A DNA stretch of 37,467 nt from Spirulina subsalsa CS-330 (GTDB taxonomy: Bacteria; Cyanobacteriota; Cyanobacteriia; Cyanobacteriales; Spirulinaceae). Location: positions 1 through 37,467 of the forward strand of contig NZ_JAQMTY010000187.1 of assembly GCF_028330765.1 (NCBI RefSeq). The letters run 5' to 3'. Below are positions 29,572 to 37,467 of the stretch, in pieces. A program made the position numbers and the translations under genes. The notes under the pieces are model-generated. The model ran no database searches. It was not told the origin of the DNA and was given only the letters and a program-made list of their open reading frames with translations. Numbering within the stretch: position 1 is the stretch's first letter; each line of letters begins with the position of its first letter.

Positions 29572-29643
29572 TCCTCAGTAGCTCAGTGGTAGAGCGGTCG
29601 GCTGTTAACCGATTGGTCGTAGGTTCGAATCCTACCTGGGGAG
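29572..29643 (+). tRNA. tRNA-Asn (anticodon GTT)
   Basis: A 72-nt cloverleaf. The acceptor TCCTCAG pairs with CTGGGGA (one T-G wobble), with discriminator G. The D-arm has AGCTCAGTGGTAGAGC. The anticodon loop CTGTTAA holds GTT. The T-arm is GTAGG-TTCGAAT-CCTAC. CCA is not encoded. Confidence 0.97.
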
Positions 29644-29707
29644 TTTAAAGACCTAAAACGTAAATAAGAAAATTAAGGATCGCATTTAGCTTTTAATCCG
29701 ATCTTAA

Positions 29708-29816
29708 GAGGCTGTTTGAAAAGTTAAACTCAGATCCAAACCATGAGCTTCACTCAATGGAAACAAGGGGCTTAAGCCCCTTGCCTTTCTATTAAAGACA
29801 CTTTTTAAACAAGCTC
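29708..29816. mobile_element. 109-bp MITE-like element with terminal inverted repeats
   Basis: GAGGCTGTTTGAAAAG at the left end is repeated inverted at the right end as CTTTTTAAACAAGCTC (13 of 16 match). Both sides are flanked by TAA, a likely 3-bp target duplication of the TNA kind seen for some IS5-group elements. The centre holds a long palindrome, CAAGGGGCTTAAGCCCCTTG. There is no ORF, so it would need a transposase in trans. Confidence 0.7.
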
Positions 29817-29931
29817 TAAAGGGGTTGAAGCTAAATTCGGTGGTTTCGCCTTAACCTGTCTGTGGGAGGGGTAGGGATGCTGGCGCGATCGCACCGCCCG
29901 CCCCCCTCGCACTCTGATCGTCCATCCAGTT

Positions 29932-31239
29932 TTAATCTTGGGTGAGCACTTGCCAGTAGGCCTGGGCGATTTTGCTGGGGGTGTAGTGCTGGTCGAGGTA
30001 GTCCCGTCCGGATTGACCGAGGGTTTTGACGAGTTTAGGGCTTTGGGACAGTGTCCGAATGTAGTGGGCGAGTCCGGCGGCATCGCCACTTTCAAAGGCT
30101 TGGCCGCAGTGGGCTTCGTGGAGGATTTTGCGGAGGTAGGAGTGGGATTCGCAGATGGCGGCGACGGGGCGACCGGCGGCGAGGATGCCGTAGAGCTTGC
30201 TGGGGGCGACGAGGCCTTCGAGACCGGGGCTGATACTGACGAGGGAGAGGTCGCAGGCGGTGAGGGAGTAGGGGAGGATTTCTTTGTCTTGGTAGGGGAG
30301 GAAACGGCAGCGGGTCAGTTGCGATCGCGCCACTCGCTCCACACAAGCCCGCAGTTGTGCCCCCCGCCCAATGAACAGGAATTGAATCGGTTCATCCCGC
30401 AGTAACTCCGCCGCCCGTAAAATTGTGTCGAGGTCGTGGCAGCGTCCCAGGTTGCCGGAATATTGCACCGTGAAGGTATTCACACAGTCATAATGTTGCG
30501 CAAACCAATTGTGCGTTTTGTCCATGGGTACGATCAATTGAGGATCGGCCCAACTGGGGATGACGCTGATTTTGGCTTCGAGGTGGGGGGCTTTAGCCAA
30601 GACGCGATCGCGCATTGAAGAACTCAGCACAATAATCTGATCCGCCTGGTGCCAGATTTGCCGATTCAGCCAATTCCAGAACCGCACCAACCAATGGCGC
30701 GAAGACACCATGTTCAACGCCACCGCCACATCTGGATAGAGATCATACAGGAGGCAAATGTACCGCAGACCCAGCAGCCGATTCGCCAAATACCCCAACA
30801 CCGGCAAATAGGGCGGCTCACTCGTCACCACCATCACATCTCGATGGCGAGCGACCCGGATCAGGTGCATGGCAGTGCGCATACAGAACAAGAGACCATT
30901 AATCGCTCGACCTCTAACCCGCAAGGGCCAAGCCCGTGAGGCCCGCGATCGCTGCACTTCCACCTGTTGATTCGCTTCTCGTTTGGGGGCAAACTCCCGA
31001 TCAAAGGCGTAGCCCGGTTGCCCCGTAAATATACGCACATTTAGCCCCATCCGACTCAAATGCACCGCTAATTCTGCAATCAATTGCCCCGTGGCGGCAT
31101 AGTCCGGCGGATAAAACTGAGTCACAATCAGCACACGGCGATAGGAACCCGCCACAAATGGAGAGGCGGACTGAGATGAGGAGGACGCGGGAGAGGCAGG
31201 GAATGAATTGGGTAGATGAGACTCGGTATGGTCTAGCAT
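29932..31239 (-). CDS. GT4 glycosyltransferase, WcaI/WbuB-like
   Basis: A 435-residue GT-B fold glycosyltransferase of family 4, likely acting on exopolysaccharide or O-antigen-type glycans at the inner face of the membrane. After a ~33-residue Ser/Pro-rich leader, the N-domain starts VLIVTQFYPPDYAATGQL, the usual WcaI/WbuB opening. VVTSEPPYLPVLGY and CLLYDLYPDVAVAL follow. The C-domain has VQYSGNLGRCHDLDT and the donor-binding segment GLVAPSKLYGILAAGRPV. A later start near RRVLIVTQ lacks an ATG. The leader is low-complexity and may be cytoplasmic. The gene stands alone. Confidence 0.88.
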   Translation of the reverse strand: MLDHTESHLPNSFPASPASSSSQSASPFVAGSYRRVLIVTQFYPPDYAATGQLIAELAVHLSRMGLNVRIFTGQPGYAFDREFAPKREANQQVEVQRSRASRAWPLRVRGRAINGLLFCMRTAMHLIRVARHRDVMVVTSEPPYLPVLGYLANRLLGLRYICLLYDLYPDVAVALNMVSSRHWLVRFWNWLNRQIWHQADQIIVLSSSMRDRVLAKAPHLEAKISVIPSWADPQLIVPMDKTHNWFAQHYDCVNTFTVQYSGNLGRCHDLDTILRAAELLRDEPIQFLFIGRGAQLRACVERVARSQLTRCRFLPYQDKEILPYSLTACDLSLVSISPGLEGLVAPSKLYGILAAGRPVAAICESHSYLRKILHEAHCGQAFESGDAAGLAHYIRTLSQSPKLVKTLGQSGRDYLDQHYTPSKIAQAYWQVLTQD

Positions 31240-31634
31240 GCGATGATTAAACAGTCCAAGGGCTGGAAATTTTAGGATAGTTCATGGCGAGAAGGAATCT
31301 TGTTGGGATCACAGCAAAATCAGCATTAATTTCCTCAGCATCTCACCATTGGCAACAATCCTTCAGTCCGGCCGATCCTGTCTCACGTTAACCCACACAA
31401 TCTTAAGTACAGATCAAGACTGGTCAGGATGCTCAAAAGTTGCCATCAATTCACCACGACTCCATTCACCCCTCGTGCGATCTTTGCTGTAGGTTAGCCA
31501 TGGTGCTTCGCTCTCTCCTAGATAACCTACGGGTTTTCCATTCCACAAGGGAAAATTTACAGAGAGAGCCATGTGTGAATGCTAACGGTGTTCTCAGCAA
31601 CGGTATTTCCAGAGTGGGCGATATGATGGTAGAC
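31240..31634. other. Gene-free stretch with clustered inverted repeats (31489-31569)
   Basis: No convincing ORF lies between the GT4 gene and tRNA-Arg. Three imperfectly nested inverted repeats fall within 81 bp: GTAGGTTA/TAACCTAC (31489-31496, 31523-31530), GCTCTCTC/GAGAGAGC (31510-31517, 31562-31569) and TTTTCC/GGAAAA (31534-31539, 31550-31555). Such a cluster could encode a structured RNA or be the debris of an element. Nothing else stands out. Confidence 0.45.
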
Positions 31635-31640
31635 TATAAT
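31635..31640 (+). promoter_or_regulatory. -10 box of tRNA-Arg
   Basis: A perfect TATAAT lies 14 bp before the mature tRNA. No good -35 is visible at the usual distance. Confidence 0.55.
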
Positions 31641-31654
31641 TCCTAAACGATTAA

Positions 31655-31727
31655 GGGCGTGTAGCTCAGTGGATAGAGCACCAGATTCCGGTTCTGGGTG
31701 TCGGGAGTTCGACTCTCTCCACGCTCG
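31655..31727 (+). tRNA. tRNA-Arg (anticodon CCG)
   Basis: A 73-nt cloverleaf. The acceptor GGGCGTG pairs with CACGCTC (one G-T), with discriminator G. The anticodon stem CCAGA/TCTGG encloses TTCCGGT with CCG. The T-arm is GGGAG-TTCGACT-CTCTC. CCA is not encoded. Confidence 0.96.
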
Positions 31728-31747
31728 CTTCAAGAATAGCAAGGTTA

Positions 31748-31783
31748 GAGTTCAGTGAGTTTGACCCACTGGCTCTTTTTTTT
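31748..31783 (+). terminator. Intrinsic terminator after tRNA-Arg
   Basis: The stem GAG-TT-CAGTG / CACTG-G-CTC, with a small internal bulge, closes a 9-nt loop and is followed by eight T. It ends 56 bp after the tRNA and before the HD-domain gene. Confidence 0.75.
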
Positions 31784-31887
31784 GGGGTCGAGGCTTGGGG
31801 GCCGGCGGCTCGTTAAGATAGGGGCTGTGTTGCTGGAGCATGGCTTGAATGATATCTTTATTGCCGGTGGGATTGGAGCCGCGCTTG

Positions 31888-32457
31888 ATGGCTCAGGTGC
31901 GGTTTATTGTGGAGATCGATCGCCTCAAAACGGTGTTGCGACAAACGAAACTGGCGGATGGGTCGCGGCGGGAAAATAGTGCGGAACATTCGTGGCATTT
32001 GGCACTGATGGCGATCGCCCTCGCGGACTACGCGCCGCTGGGGGTGGATCTGCACCGGGCGATCGCGCTCTTGCTCGTTCATGATCTGGTGGAAATCGAT
32101 GCGGGGGATACCTTTTGCTACGATGTGGCGGGCAATGCGGACAAGGCGGAGCGGGAGCAGCGGGCGGCCGATCGCATTTTTGGGCTGCTGCCGTCGGATC
32201 AAGGGCAGGATTACCGGGAACTGTGGGATGAGTTTGAGGCGGGGGAGACGGTGACGGCCCAGTTTGCGATCGCCCTGGATCGCCTCCAACCGTTTTTGCT
32301 CAATTTGGCCAACCACGGGGGAACCTGGCGGGAACACGGGATTGATGAGGCGCGGATTCGCGATCGCATGGCTCCGGTGGCGCGGGTATCGCCGGAATTG
32401 GGGGGGATGGTGGAAGCGGCGATCGCGCAATGTCGAGCAGCGGGGTGTATTCCTTAA
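31888..32457 (+). CDS. HD-domain phosphohydrolase, YfbR-like
   Basis: A 189-residue HD superfamily enzyme. Metal ligands are His34 with the AEHSWH motif, His65-Asp66 (LLLVHDLVEIDAGD) and a later Asp (FAIALDRLQPFLLN). This HD_3 group includes the 5'-deoxynucleotidase YfbR, so nucleotide dephosphorylation is likely, but the substrate is not shown. The start at MAQVRFIVEIDRLKTV has GGAG before it; an ATG 13 codons earlier (MISLLPVG) is possible. It stands alone between tRNA-Arg and acnB. Confidence 0.85.
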   Translation: MAQVRFIVEIDRLKTVLRQTKLADGSRRENSAEHSWHLALMAIALADYAPLGVDLHRAIALLLVHDLVEIDAGDTFCYDVAGNADKAEREQRAADRIFGLLPSDQGQDYRELWDEFEAGETVTAQFAIALDRLQPFLLNLANHGGTWREHGIDEARIRDRMAPVARVSPELGGMVEAAIAQCRAAGCIP

Positions 32458-32497
32458 GAGAAAAGGGCTGAATGAGTTTGTGCAACCCCTCACCCAA

Positions 32498-32517
32498 CCC
32501 TCTCCCCCAGGAGAGGG
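32498..32517. repeat. Short palindrome CCCTCTCC-CCCA-GGAGAGGG
   Basis: A perfect 8-bp stem within an ACCCAACCCTCTCC context, a type of dispersed palindrome common between cyanobacterial genes. It lies between the HD gene and acnB. It has no T-run, so it is more likely a repeat than a terminator. Confidence 0.55.
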
Positions 32518-32668
32518 CTTTGACGATCGCTGATTTTAAATTCCGGCAATTCTTGACATTTGCGATCGCCTCCATCGCCCCGACCGGCCAGAGAACGATT
32601 AAAGTGATCAGTGAGGATGGACTGTCCTCCATCGCTGTATTCACCCCATCTAGATTGAGGAGACCTTG

Positions 32669-35275
32669 ATGCTTGAAGCCTATCGCAACCATGTGGCCGA
32701 ACGCGCTGCTCTGGGCATTCCGCCCCTCCCCCTCACTGCCGCCCAAACCACAGACCTGTGCGAACTGCTGAAGAATCCGCCCGCTGCGGAAAAAGAAGAA
32801 TTGTTGATGTTGCTGCGCGATCGCGTTCCCCCCGGTGTGGACGAAGCCGCCTATGTGAAAGCAGGATTTTTAACCGGCATTGCCAAAGGCGAGATCCCCT
32901 GTCCGCTCATTTCCAAACAAGGCGCGATCGATCTCCTCGGTACGATGGTGGGCGGGTATAACGTGCAATCCCTGGTGGATCTGTTGAAATCGCGTGATCA
33001 AGAAGTGGCATCGACGGCAGCGATCGCCCTCAGCAAAACCACCCTCGTTTTCGATGCCTTCAACGACGTACTCAAACTCTCCGAAGTCAACCCCCACGCC
33101 AAACAAGTCATCGACGCTTGGGCCGAAGGCGACTGGTTCATCAGCAAACCCAAACTCCCGGAAACCATCACCGTCACAGTCTTCAAAGTCCCCGGCGAAA
33201 CCAACACCGACGACCTTTCCCCCGCCCCCCACGCCACCACCCGCCCCGACATCCCCCTCCACGCCACCGTCATGCTGGAATCGCGGATGCCCGACGGCCT
33301 CGCCACCATTGCCCAACTCAAAGAACAGGGCCACCCCATCGCCTACGTCGGTGATGTCGTCGGCACAGGGTCAAGCCGAAAATCCGCCGCCAACTCCCTG
33401 CTCTGGCACATCGGCAACGACATCCCCTTCATCCCCAACAAGCGATCGGGCGGTGTTGTCCTCGGCGGTAAAATCGCCCCGATCTTCTTCAACACCTGCG
33501 AAGACTCCGGCGCACTCCCCATTGAATGCGACGTGAACGCCCTCAACACCGGCGACGTGATCACCATTCACCCCTACGCCGGCAAAATCACCAACGCAGC
33601 CGGCGACACCATCTCCACCTTTGAACTCAAACCCGAAACCATCGTTGATGAAGTCCGGGCTGGCGGTCGGATTCCCCTGCTCATCGGTCGCAGCCTCACG
33701 GACAAAACCCGCGAAGCCCTCGGCCTCCCCCTCAGTGACCTGTTCACCCGCCCCACCCTCCCCGACGACACCGGCAACGGCTTCACCCTCGCCCAAAAAA
33801 TGGTCGGCAAAGCCTGCGGTCTCCCCGGCATTCGTCCCGGCACATCCTGCGAACCGCTGATGACCACCGTGGGTTCCCAAGATACCACCGGCCCCATGAC
33901 CCGCGACGAACTCAAAGAACTCGCCTGTCTGGGCTTCTCCGCTGACCTCACCCTGCAAACCTTCTGCCACACTGCCGCCTATCCCAAACCCGTCGATATC
34001 ACCACCCACAAAAACCTCCCCGACTTCTTCGCCACTCGTGGCGGCGTGGCCCTGCGACCCGGCGACGGCATCATTCACTCCTGGCTGAATCGGATGCTCC
34101 TCCCCGACACCGTCGGCACCGGGGGCGATTCCCACACCCGCTTCCCCTTGGGCATTTCGTTCCCGGCAGGTTCTGGCCTCGTGGCCTTCGCCGCCGCCTT
34201 AGGGGTGATGCCCCTGGATATGCCGGAATCGGTGTTGGTGAAATTTAGCGGCGAACTGCAACCCGGCGTGACCCTGCGGGATATCGTCAACGCGATTCCC
34301 TGGGTCGCCATGCAACAGGGCAAACTCACCGCTGGCAAAGGCGACAAAATCAACGTCTTCAACGGTCGAATCATGGAAATGGAAGGGTTGCCCGATCTCA
34401 AAGTTGAGCAAGCCTTTGAACTCACCGATGCGACAGCGGAACGCTCCTGCGCGGGTTCGACGATCAAGCTCAGTGAAGCAACGGTGGCGGAATATCTGCG
34501 ATCGAATGTGGCCCTGTTGAAAAACATGGTGGCGCGGGGTTATCAAGACCCGAAAACCCTAATGCGCCGCGTGGCAAAAATGGAGCAATGGCTCGCCAAT
34601 CCGGAACTGATGTCCGCTGATGCCGATGCGGACTATGTGGACACCATTGAGGTCAATCTCAACGAGATTAAAGAACCGATCGTGGCGGCTCCCAATGACC
34701 CGGATAATGTCAAACTGATGTCCGAATGCGCGGGCGACACGATTCATGAAGTGTTTATCGGCTCCTGCATGACCAATATCGGCCACTATCGCGCCGCTGC
34801 GAAAATCCTGGAAGGGGCGGGCCCGGTCAAGGGCCGGCTTTGGATTTGTCCGCCAACGCGCATGGATGAAAAGCAACTGCGCGAGGAAGGGGTTTACGGG
34901 GTCTTTGCTGCGGCGGGGGCACGGACGGAAATGCCCGGTTGTTCGCTCTGCATGGGCAACCAAGCCCGCGTTGAAGATGGCGTGACGGTGTTTTCGACTT
35001 CGACCCGGAATTTCAATAACCGCATGGGTAAGGGGGCGCAAGTGTATCTGGGTTCGGCGGAGTTGGCGGCGGTTTGTGCGCTGCTGGGTAAGATTCCGAC
35101 GGTGGCGGAATATTTAGCGATCGTGACGGAAAAACTCGACCCCTTCGCGGACGAACTCTATCGCTATCTCAATTTCGACCAAATCGCCGATTTTGAGGAC
35201 GAAGGCCGCGTCATCCCCCTCGACCAAATGCCCAAAATCGAGGACATTCTAGGAATGCCCGCCGCTGTGAAGTAG
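32669..35275 (+). CDS. acnB: Aconitate hydratase B
   Basis: An 868-residue bifunctional aconitase (2-methylisocitrate type), converting citrate to isocitrate through a [4Fe-4S] cluster. The cluster cysteines are Cys700 ([15 protein letters not shown]) and Cys758/Cys761 ([10 protein letters not shown]). The N-terminal HEAT-like helical domain typical of AcnB covers residues ~1-160, then the swivel domain ([14 protein letters not shown]). GAGGAG lies 6 nt before the ATG. It is the only TCA-cycle gene in the window and stands alone, with a terminator behind. Confidence 0.97.
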   Translation: MLEAYRNHVAERAALGIPPLPLTAAQTTDLCELLKNPPAAEKEELLMLLRDRVPPGVDEAAYVKAGFLTGIAKGEIPCPLISKQGAIDLLGTMVGGYNVQSLVDLLKSRDQEVASTAAIALSKTTLVFDAFNDVLKLSEVNPHAKQVIDAWAEGDWFISKPKLPETITVTVFKVPGETNTDDLSPAPHATTRPDIPLHATVMLESRMPDGLATIAQLKEQGHPIAYVGDVVGTGSSRKSAANSLLWHIGNDIPFIPNKRSGGVVLGGKIAPIFFNTCEDSGALPIECDVNALNTGDVITIHPYAGKITNAAGDTISTFELKPETIVDEVRAGGRIPLLIGRSLTDKTREALGLPLSDLFTRPTLPDDTGNGFTLAQKMVGKACGLPGIRPGTSCEPLMTTVGSQDTTGPMTRDELKELACLGFSADLTLQTFCHTAAYPKPVDITTHKNLPDFFATRGGVALRPGDGIIHSWLNRMLLPDTVGTGGDSHTRFPLGISFPAGSGLVAFAAALGVMPLDMPESVLVKFSGELQPGVTLRDIVNAIPWVAMQQGKLTAGKGDKINVFNGRIMEMEGLPDLKVEQAFELTDATAERSCAGSTIKLSEATVAEYLRSNVALLKNMVARGYQDPKTLMRRVAKMEQWLANPELMSADADADYVDTIEVNLNEIKEPIVAAPNDPDNVKLMSECAGDTIHEVFIGSCMTNIGHYRAAAKILEGAGPVKGRLWICPPTRMDEKQLREEGVYGVFAAAGARTEMPGCSLCMGNQARVEDGVTVFSTSTRNFNNRMGKGAQVYLGSAELAAVCALLGKIPTVAEYLAIVTEKLDPFADELYRYLNFDQIADFEDEGRVIPLDQMPKIEDILGMPAAVK

Positions 35276-35303
35276 CACGCATTCTGAACACTCGATCCAA
35301 CTA

Positions 35304-35340
35304 AACAAAACAGGGTGGGCATTGCCCGCCCTGCTTTGTT
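35304..35340 (+). terminator. Terminator-like hairpin after acnB
   Basis: A 17-bp near-perfect stem (AACAAAACAGGGTGGGC against GCCCGCCCTGCTTTGTT, one A-C mismatch and one G-T) with a 3-nt loop starts 28 bp after the acnB stop. The 3' arm ends in CTTTGTT, so a T-rich release segment is part of the stem. Confidence 0.78.
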
Positions 35341-35463
35341 GCTAAGGTATTCTATACAGTCCACATTTACTATGTTTTTTGATGTTTGACTAAATTAACT
35401 ACAATCAATAATTGCTACAATCTAGACATAGTAAAGTGCACACCATTATTGTGGTCTAAAGTA

Positions 35464-36117
35464 ATGAAAATCAATAATTATGTCAAGGTTATTTGCGTAT
35501 TTGTACTGGTAAATTTCGGCTTATTAGGATGTAGTCAATGGCAGCAACAACGAATGTACAAGCAAGAAATTTTACAAATCACAAAAGAAATCAAAACCAG
35601 CCCCAATTTGCCAGAACTATATTATCAACGTAGTTATTTGTACTACTTTTCTGGACAAAATAAAAAAGCACTCAAGGATTTAAATCGAGCGATAGAGGTT
35701 AGTCCTGACGCTCCCCAATATCTAGATTCTCGTATTGATCTTGCCCTCCGTTTGGAGCAGTATGAACTTGTGATTAAAGATACAACACATTGGATTCAAA
35801 CCACAGGATCAAATAGTAATGCATTCATTTCTCTCATATACAATATGAGAGGTATTGCGTATCGAAACTCTGGAAATAATGAAGCTGCCCTTGCCGATTT
35901 CAATCACTCAATCCATCTAAATCCTAATCCTCGTGCTGATTTAAAAAGTATGCCTAATGCTGATGCTTATTTTAATCGAGGCGTACTCTATAAAGATTTG
36001 GGGAATTATCCTCAAGCCAAGGCTGATTTAAGTGCTGCTTTGCAAGGATATTGCAATGAGGAAGAGTTAACAGTTGAATGTGAAGCAGCTCAAAAAGAAC
36101 TAGATGGTTTAAACTGA
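35464..36117 (+). CDS. TPR lipoprotein, AT-rich
   Basis: A 217-residue predicted lipoprotein. The signal peptide has Lys-Asn at the N-terminus, the core VICVFVLVNFGLLG and a lipobox LLGC giving Cys24. After it come about three to four TPR units (ELYYQRSYLYYFSGQNKKALKDLNRAIEVSP, MRGIAYRNSGNNEAALADFNHSI, AYFNRGVLYKDLGNYPQAKADLSAAL). These are helical hairpins that bind partner proteins. The partner is unknown. Codons are markedly more A/T-rich than in acnB, and HIP1 sites are absent. This may indicate recent acquisition. The start at MKINNYVKV fits the signal peptide. Confidence 0.8.
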   Translation: MKINNYVKVICVFVLVNFGLLGCSQWQQQRMYKQEILQITKEIKTSPNLPELYYQRSYLYYFSGQNKKALKDLNRAIEVSPDAPQYLDSRIDLALRLEQYELVIKDTTHWIQTTGSNSNAFISLIYNMRGIAYRNSGNNEAALADFNHSIHLNPNPRADLKSMPNADAYFNRGVLYKDLGNYPQAKADLSAALQGYCNEEELTVECEAAQKELDGLN

Positions 36118-36185
36118 ATATTTAGGGGGGGGTGACAGTGGTAAAGTAAGAAATATCCATTAGGAAAATTCTCAAGGTATTCTAA

Positions 36186-36413
36186 TTGTTGATATCACTG
36201 CCACAGAAAGTGGATACCTTAAATGATTCTAAGTACGCTAATATGAAAGAGTTGGGATTTGAGTTTAATCGTGGGGTGTAGCGAGTTTCTTTTGCTTTCG
36301 ATTCGTGACGAAAAGCGATTTTACTGATCGCAGGTGATAAATCTGGTCAATCAGAACGCAATTTTTATCGTCGCCTTATTAAAATTGCCGATATCCGATT
36401 TGTCAGCATCTGA
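36186..36413 (+). pseudogene. Dead RelE/HigB (Gp49-like) toxin gene
   Basis: Reading the frame that ends at TGA 36411 gives VDTLNDSKYANMKELGFEF, a TAG, RVSFAFDS, a TGA, then RKAILLIAGDKSG and NFYRRLIKIAD. This is the C-terminal two-thirds of a type II toxin of the RelE/HigB (Gp49-like) family, which normally reads RxxFAFDxxRxAILLxAGDKxG. Two in-frame stops, the lost N-terminus and no antitoxin nearby make it inactive. The match to the family is from memory of its consensus. Confidence 0.75.
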
Positions 36414-36524
36414 ACAAAAGACAAAGGCGGCGGTGAGGCTGTCGGAGGGAAGGAAGTGTGGTCGAGGTGGTAGGCGCGTTCTTCGGTGAGGATTTGTTCG
36501 TAGAGGTAGCGGGTGGCGCGATCG
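36414..36524 (-). pseudogene. C-terminal scrap of a DpsA-type miniferritin, frameshifted
   Basis: On the minus strand, from 36522 down, the frame reads DRATRYLYEQIL, TEERAYHLDH, then continues in another frame as FLPSDSLTAAFV. The C-terminus of cyanobacterial DpsA-like proteins has TRYLYEKIL, a short LLK, TEERAYHL, HFLA-DSLTLGFV. The fragment therefore carries a small deletion and a frameshift. It lies tail-to-tail with the dead toxin. It is a different Dps type from the intact one earlier in the window. Confidence 0.65.
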
Positions 36525-36625
36525 CACCGCCTTCCATTGAACCGACATTCCGCAGGTTGACAAAAAATAAAAAAGGTGTGGTGGTTTAAGGTAGAAAGCA
36601 CCCCCTAGAGACAGAGAAAAGTACC

Positions 36626-37336
36626 GTGGAGATAGACCATCTGGGCTTAGTAGCAGGAGTCATCGACGAGCTAGGGCTAGTGGAACTGACGGATGAAATC
36701 ATCGAACCCCACAGCCTAGAGCAAGTGAGTGGAGGACAAGTGCTCAAAGCGATGATCTTGAACGCTTTGGGGTTTGTGAGTGCGCCATTGTACCTATTCA
36801 GCGAGTTCTTTGAAAGCAAAGCGGTATCACACCTACTGGGGGAGGGAGTAGAAGCAAAGCACCTCAACGATGACCGGCTGGGTCGTGTACTCGATGAGCT
36901 ATACGCAGCAGGAACAACAGCATTTTTCCTCAAGGCGGCAATGCAAGCAGTGAGAAGATTTAAGGTGAGAATCGAGCAGAGGCACTTGGATGCGACATCA
37001 ATGTCAGTGACAGGAGAGTATGAGGGGAAAGAGGAATCAGAGACAGAAGAGACATCTTCCTCAGAGCCGAAAGGGATTCGACTGGGCCGAGGGTACTCAA
37101 GAGACCATCGACCGGACTTGAAACAGTGTGTGATGACATTGATGTGTAGCGCCGATGGGGGAGTACCGCTGTGGTTGAAGGTAGCGAGCGGGAACGCCCA
37201 AGACAATCAGGAGTTTGCCCAAGTGATGAAGGAGTTTGGGGAGCAATGGACAAGCGAGGGATTGTGTGTGATGGATGCGGCATTCTACACGGAGCCGAAT
37301 CTGAGAGAAGTGGGAAGAATGGGGTGGTTATCAAAA
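36626..37336 (+). pseudogene. IS1634-like (DUF4277) transposase, truncated
   Basis: From a GTG start, about 236 residues match the IS1634-family transposase N-terminal half: LGLVAGVIDELGLVEL, VLKAMILNALGFVSAPLYLFSEFFE, HLNDDRLGRVLDELY, then the DDE-region features HLDATSMSV, GYSRDHRPDLKQ and GLCVMDAAFYTE. The protein is usually longer than 500 residues. Here homology ends at GRMGWLS, and the frame reads into foreign sequence and stops. It is therefore an interrupted element. Confidence 0.82.
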
Positions 37337-37467
37337 ATTTTGGGTTTAAAACCCCGTCCTTCTAGGACGGCTTTAATGGACTAGAATTGGAATGGCGATA
37401 ACCAAGCCACCAAAACCGAACCTTGAAAACCAAAGTTAGCGGGTTCCAAGTTGAAGAAGACCACCAA
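37333..37467 (-). mobile_element. End of an IS200/IS605-type element inserted in the transposase
   Basis: At the junction are AAAAATTTT, GGGTTTAAAACCC, and a hairpin CCGTCCT-TCT-AGGACGG (37354-37370). On the minus strand this is the typical order at the right end of cyanobacterial IS200/IS605 elements: stem of CCGTCC, then GGGTTTTAAACCC. The element body, with its tnpB if present, would lie beyond the right edge. I see no recognisable TnpB sequence in the remaining bases. Confidence 0.55.

Noticed and set aside
31755-31979. 74-codon frame overlapping the HD-domain gene start
   Set aside because: Runs from the terminator T-run into the HD gene in another frame; no ribosome site or family.
32553-32558. 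TTGACA as a -35 box for acnB
   Set aside because: The expected -10 position is GC-rich (CATCGCCC). Not supported.
33371-34135. Long open frame (254 codons) antisense to acnB
   Set aside because: Gly/Val/Glu-rich composition typical of a reverse-strand shadow in a GC-rich gene. No family resemblance.
37385-37467. TnpB C-terminus on the minus strand at the right edge
   Set aside because: All three frames were read; none resembles TnpB, so the element's coding part is taken to be outside the window.

Overview
The window is cyanobacterial chromosome. The evidence is dispersed HIP1 octamers (GCGATCGC), an atp operon in the cyanobacterial order with paired b and b' subunits, a Cph1/Rcp1 phytochrome pair, a urtABCDE urea transporter behind an NtcA-type promoter, and a NarM-like nitrate reductase factor. 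Most genes are GC-moderate and HIP1-rich. Both ends are more AT-rich and carry IS debris, so the central ~30 kb looks like core chromosome with accessory edges. I cannot name the species.

Layout from left to right. At 1-1.9 kb a cut-off ORF end, possibly a transposase, precedes an unrecognised pair of overlapping genes: a small acidic protein and a protein with a C-terminal helical stalk and two membrane helices. At 1.9-5.9 kb, all on the minus strand, lie a GT39-like membrane glycosyltransferase with a repeat-like tail, a GNAT acetyltransferase, a [2Fe-2S] ferredoxin and a PsiE-like membrane protein. At 5.9-11.9 kb is atpI-atpB-atpE-atpG'-atpF-atpH-atpA-atpG, transcribed on the minus strand and closed by a clear intrinsic terminator. 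At 12.2-13.4 kb is a SAM methyltransferase. At 13.6-15.1 kb is a stress pair, a Dps ferritin and a GSP17M-like/ChaB fusion, ending at a terminator. Next come narM and a convergent exonuclease III (xth).

At 16.6-28 kb is a nitrogen and light block. urtABCDE, whose UrtD carries a TerB-like tail, reads leftward from a promoter with an NtcA-type site. Diverging from it is a tight, overlapping cph1-rcp1-hybrid kinase operon, which ends convergently in ureA, the urease gamma subunit. ureB and ureC are not next to it. Then follow map, an unknown gene, tRNA-Asn(GTT), a 109-bp MITE-like element, a GT4 glycosyltransferase, tRNA-Arg(CCG), an HD-domain phosphohydrolase and acnB with its terminator.

The right edge (35.4-37.5 kb) is a small graveyard: an AT-rich TPR lipoprotein, a dead RelE/HigB-type toxin with two in-frame stops, a frameshifted C-terminal scrap of a DpsA-type ferritin, and an IS1634-like transposase cut by what looks like the right end of an IS200/IS605 element.

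The two most interesting points are the unknown gene pair at the left edge, which may be a distant relative of a membrane-acting conflict effector, and the phytochrome operon wedged between urea uptake and a urease subunit gene.
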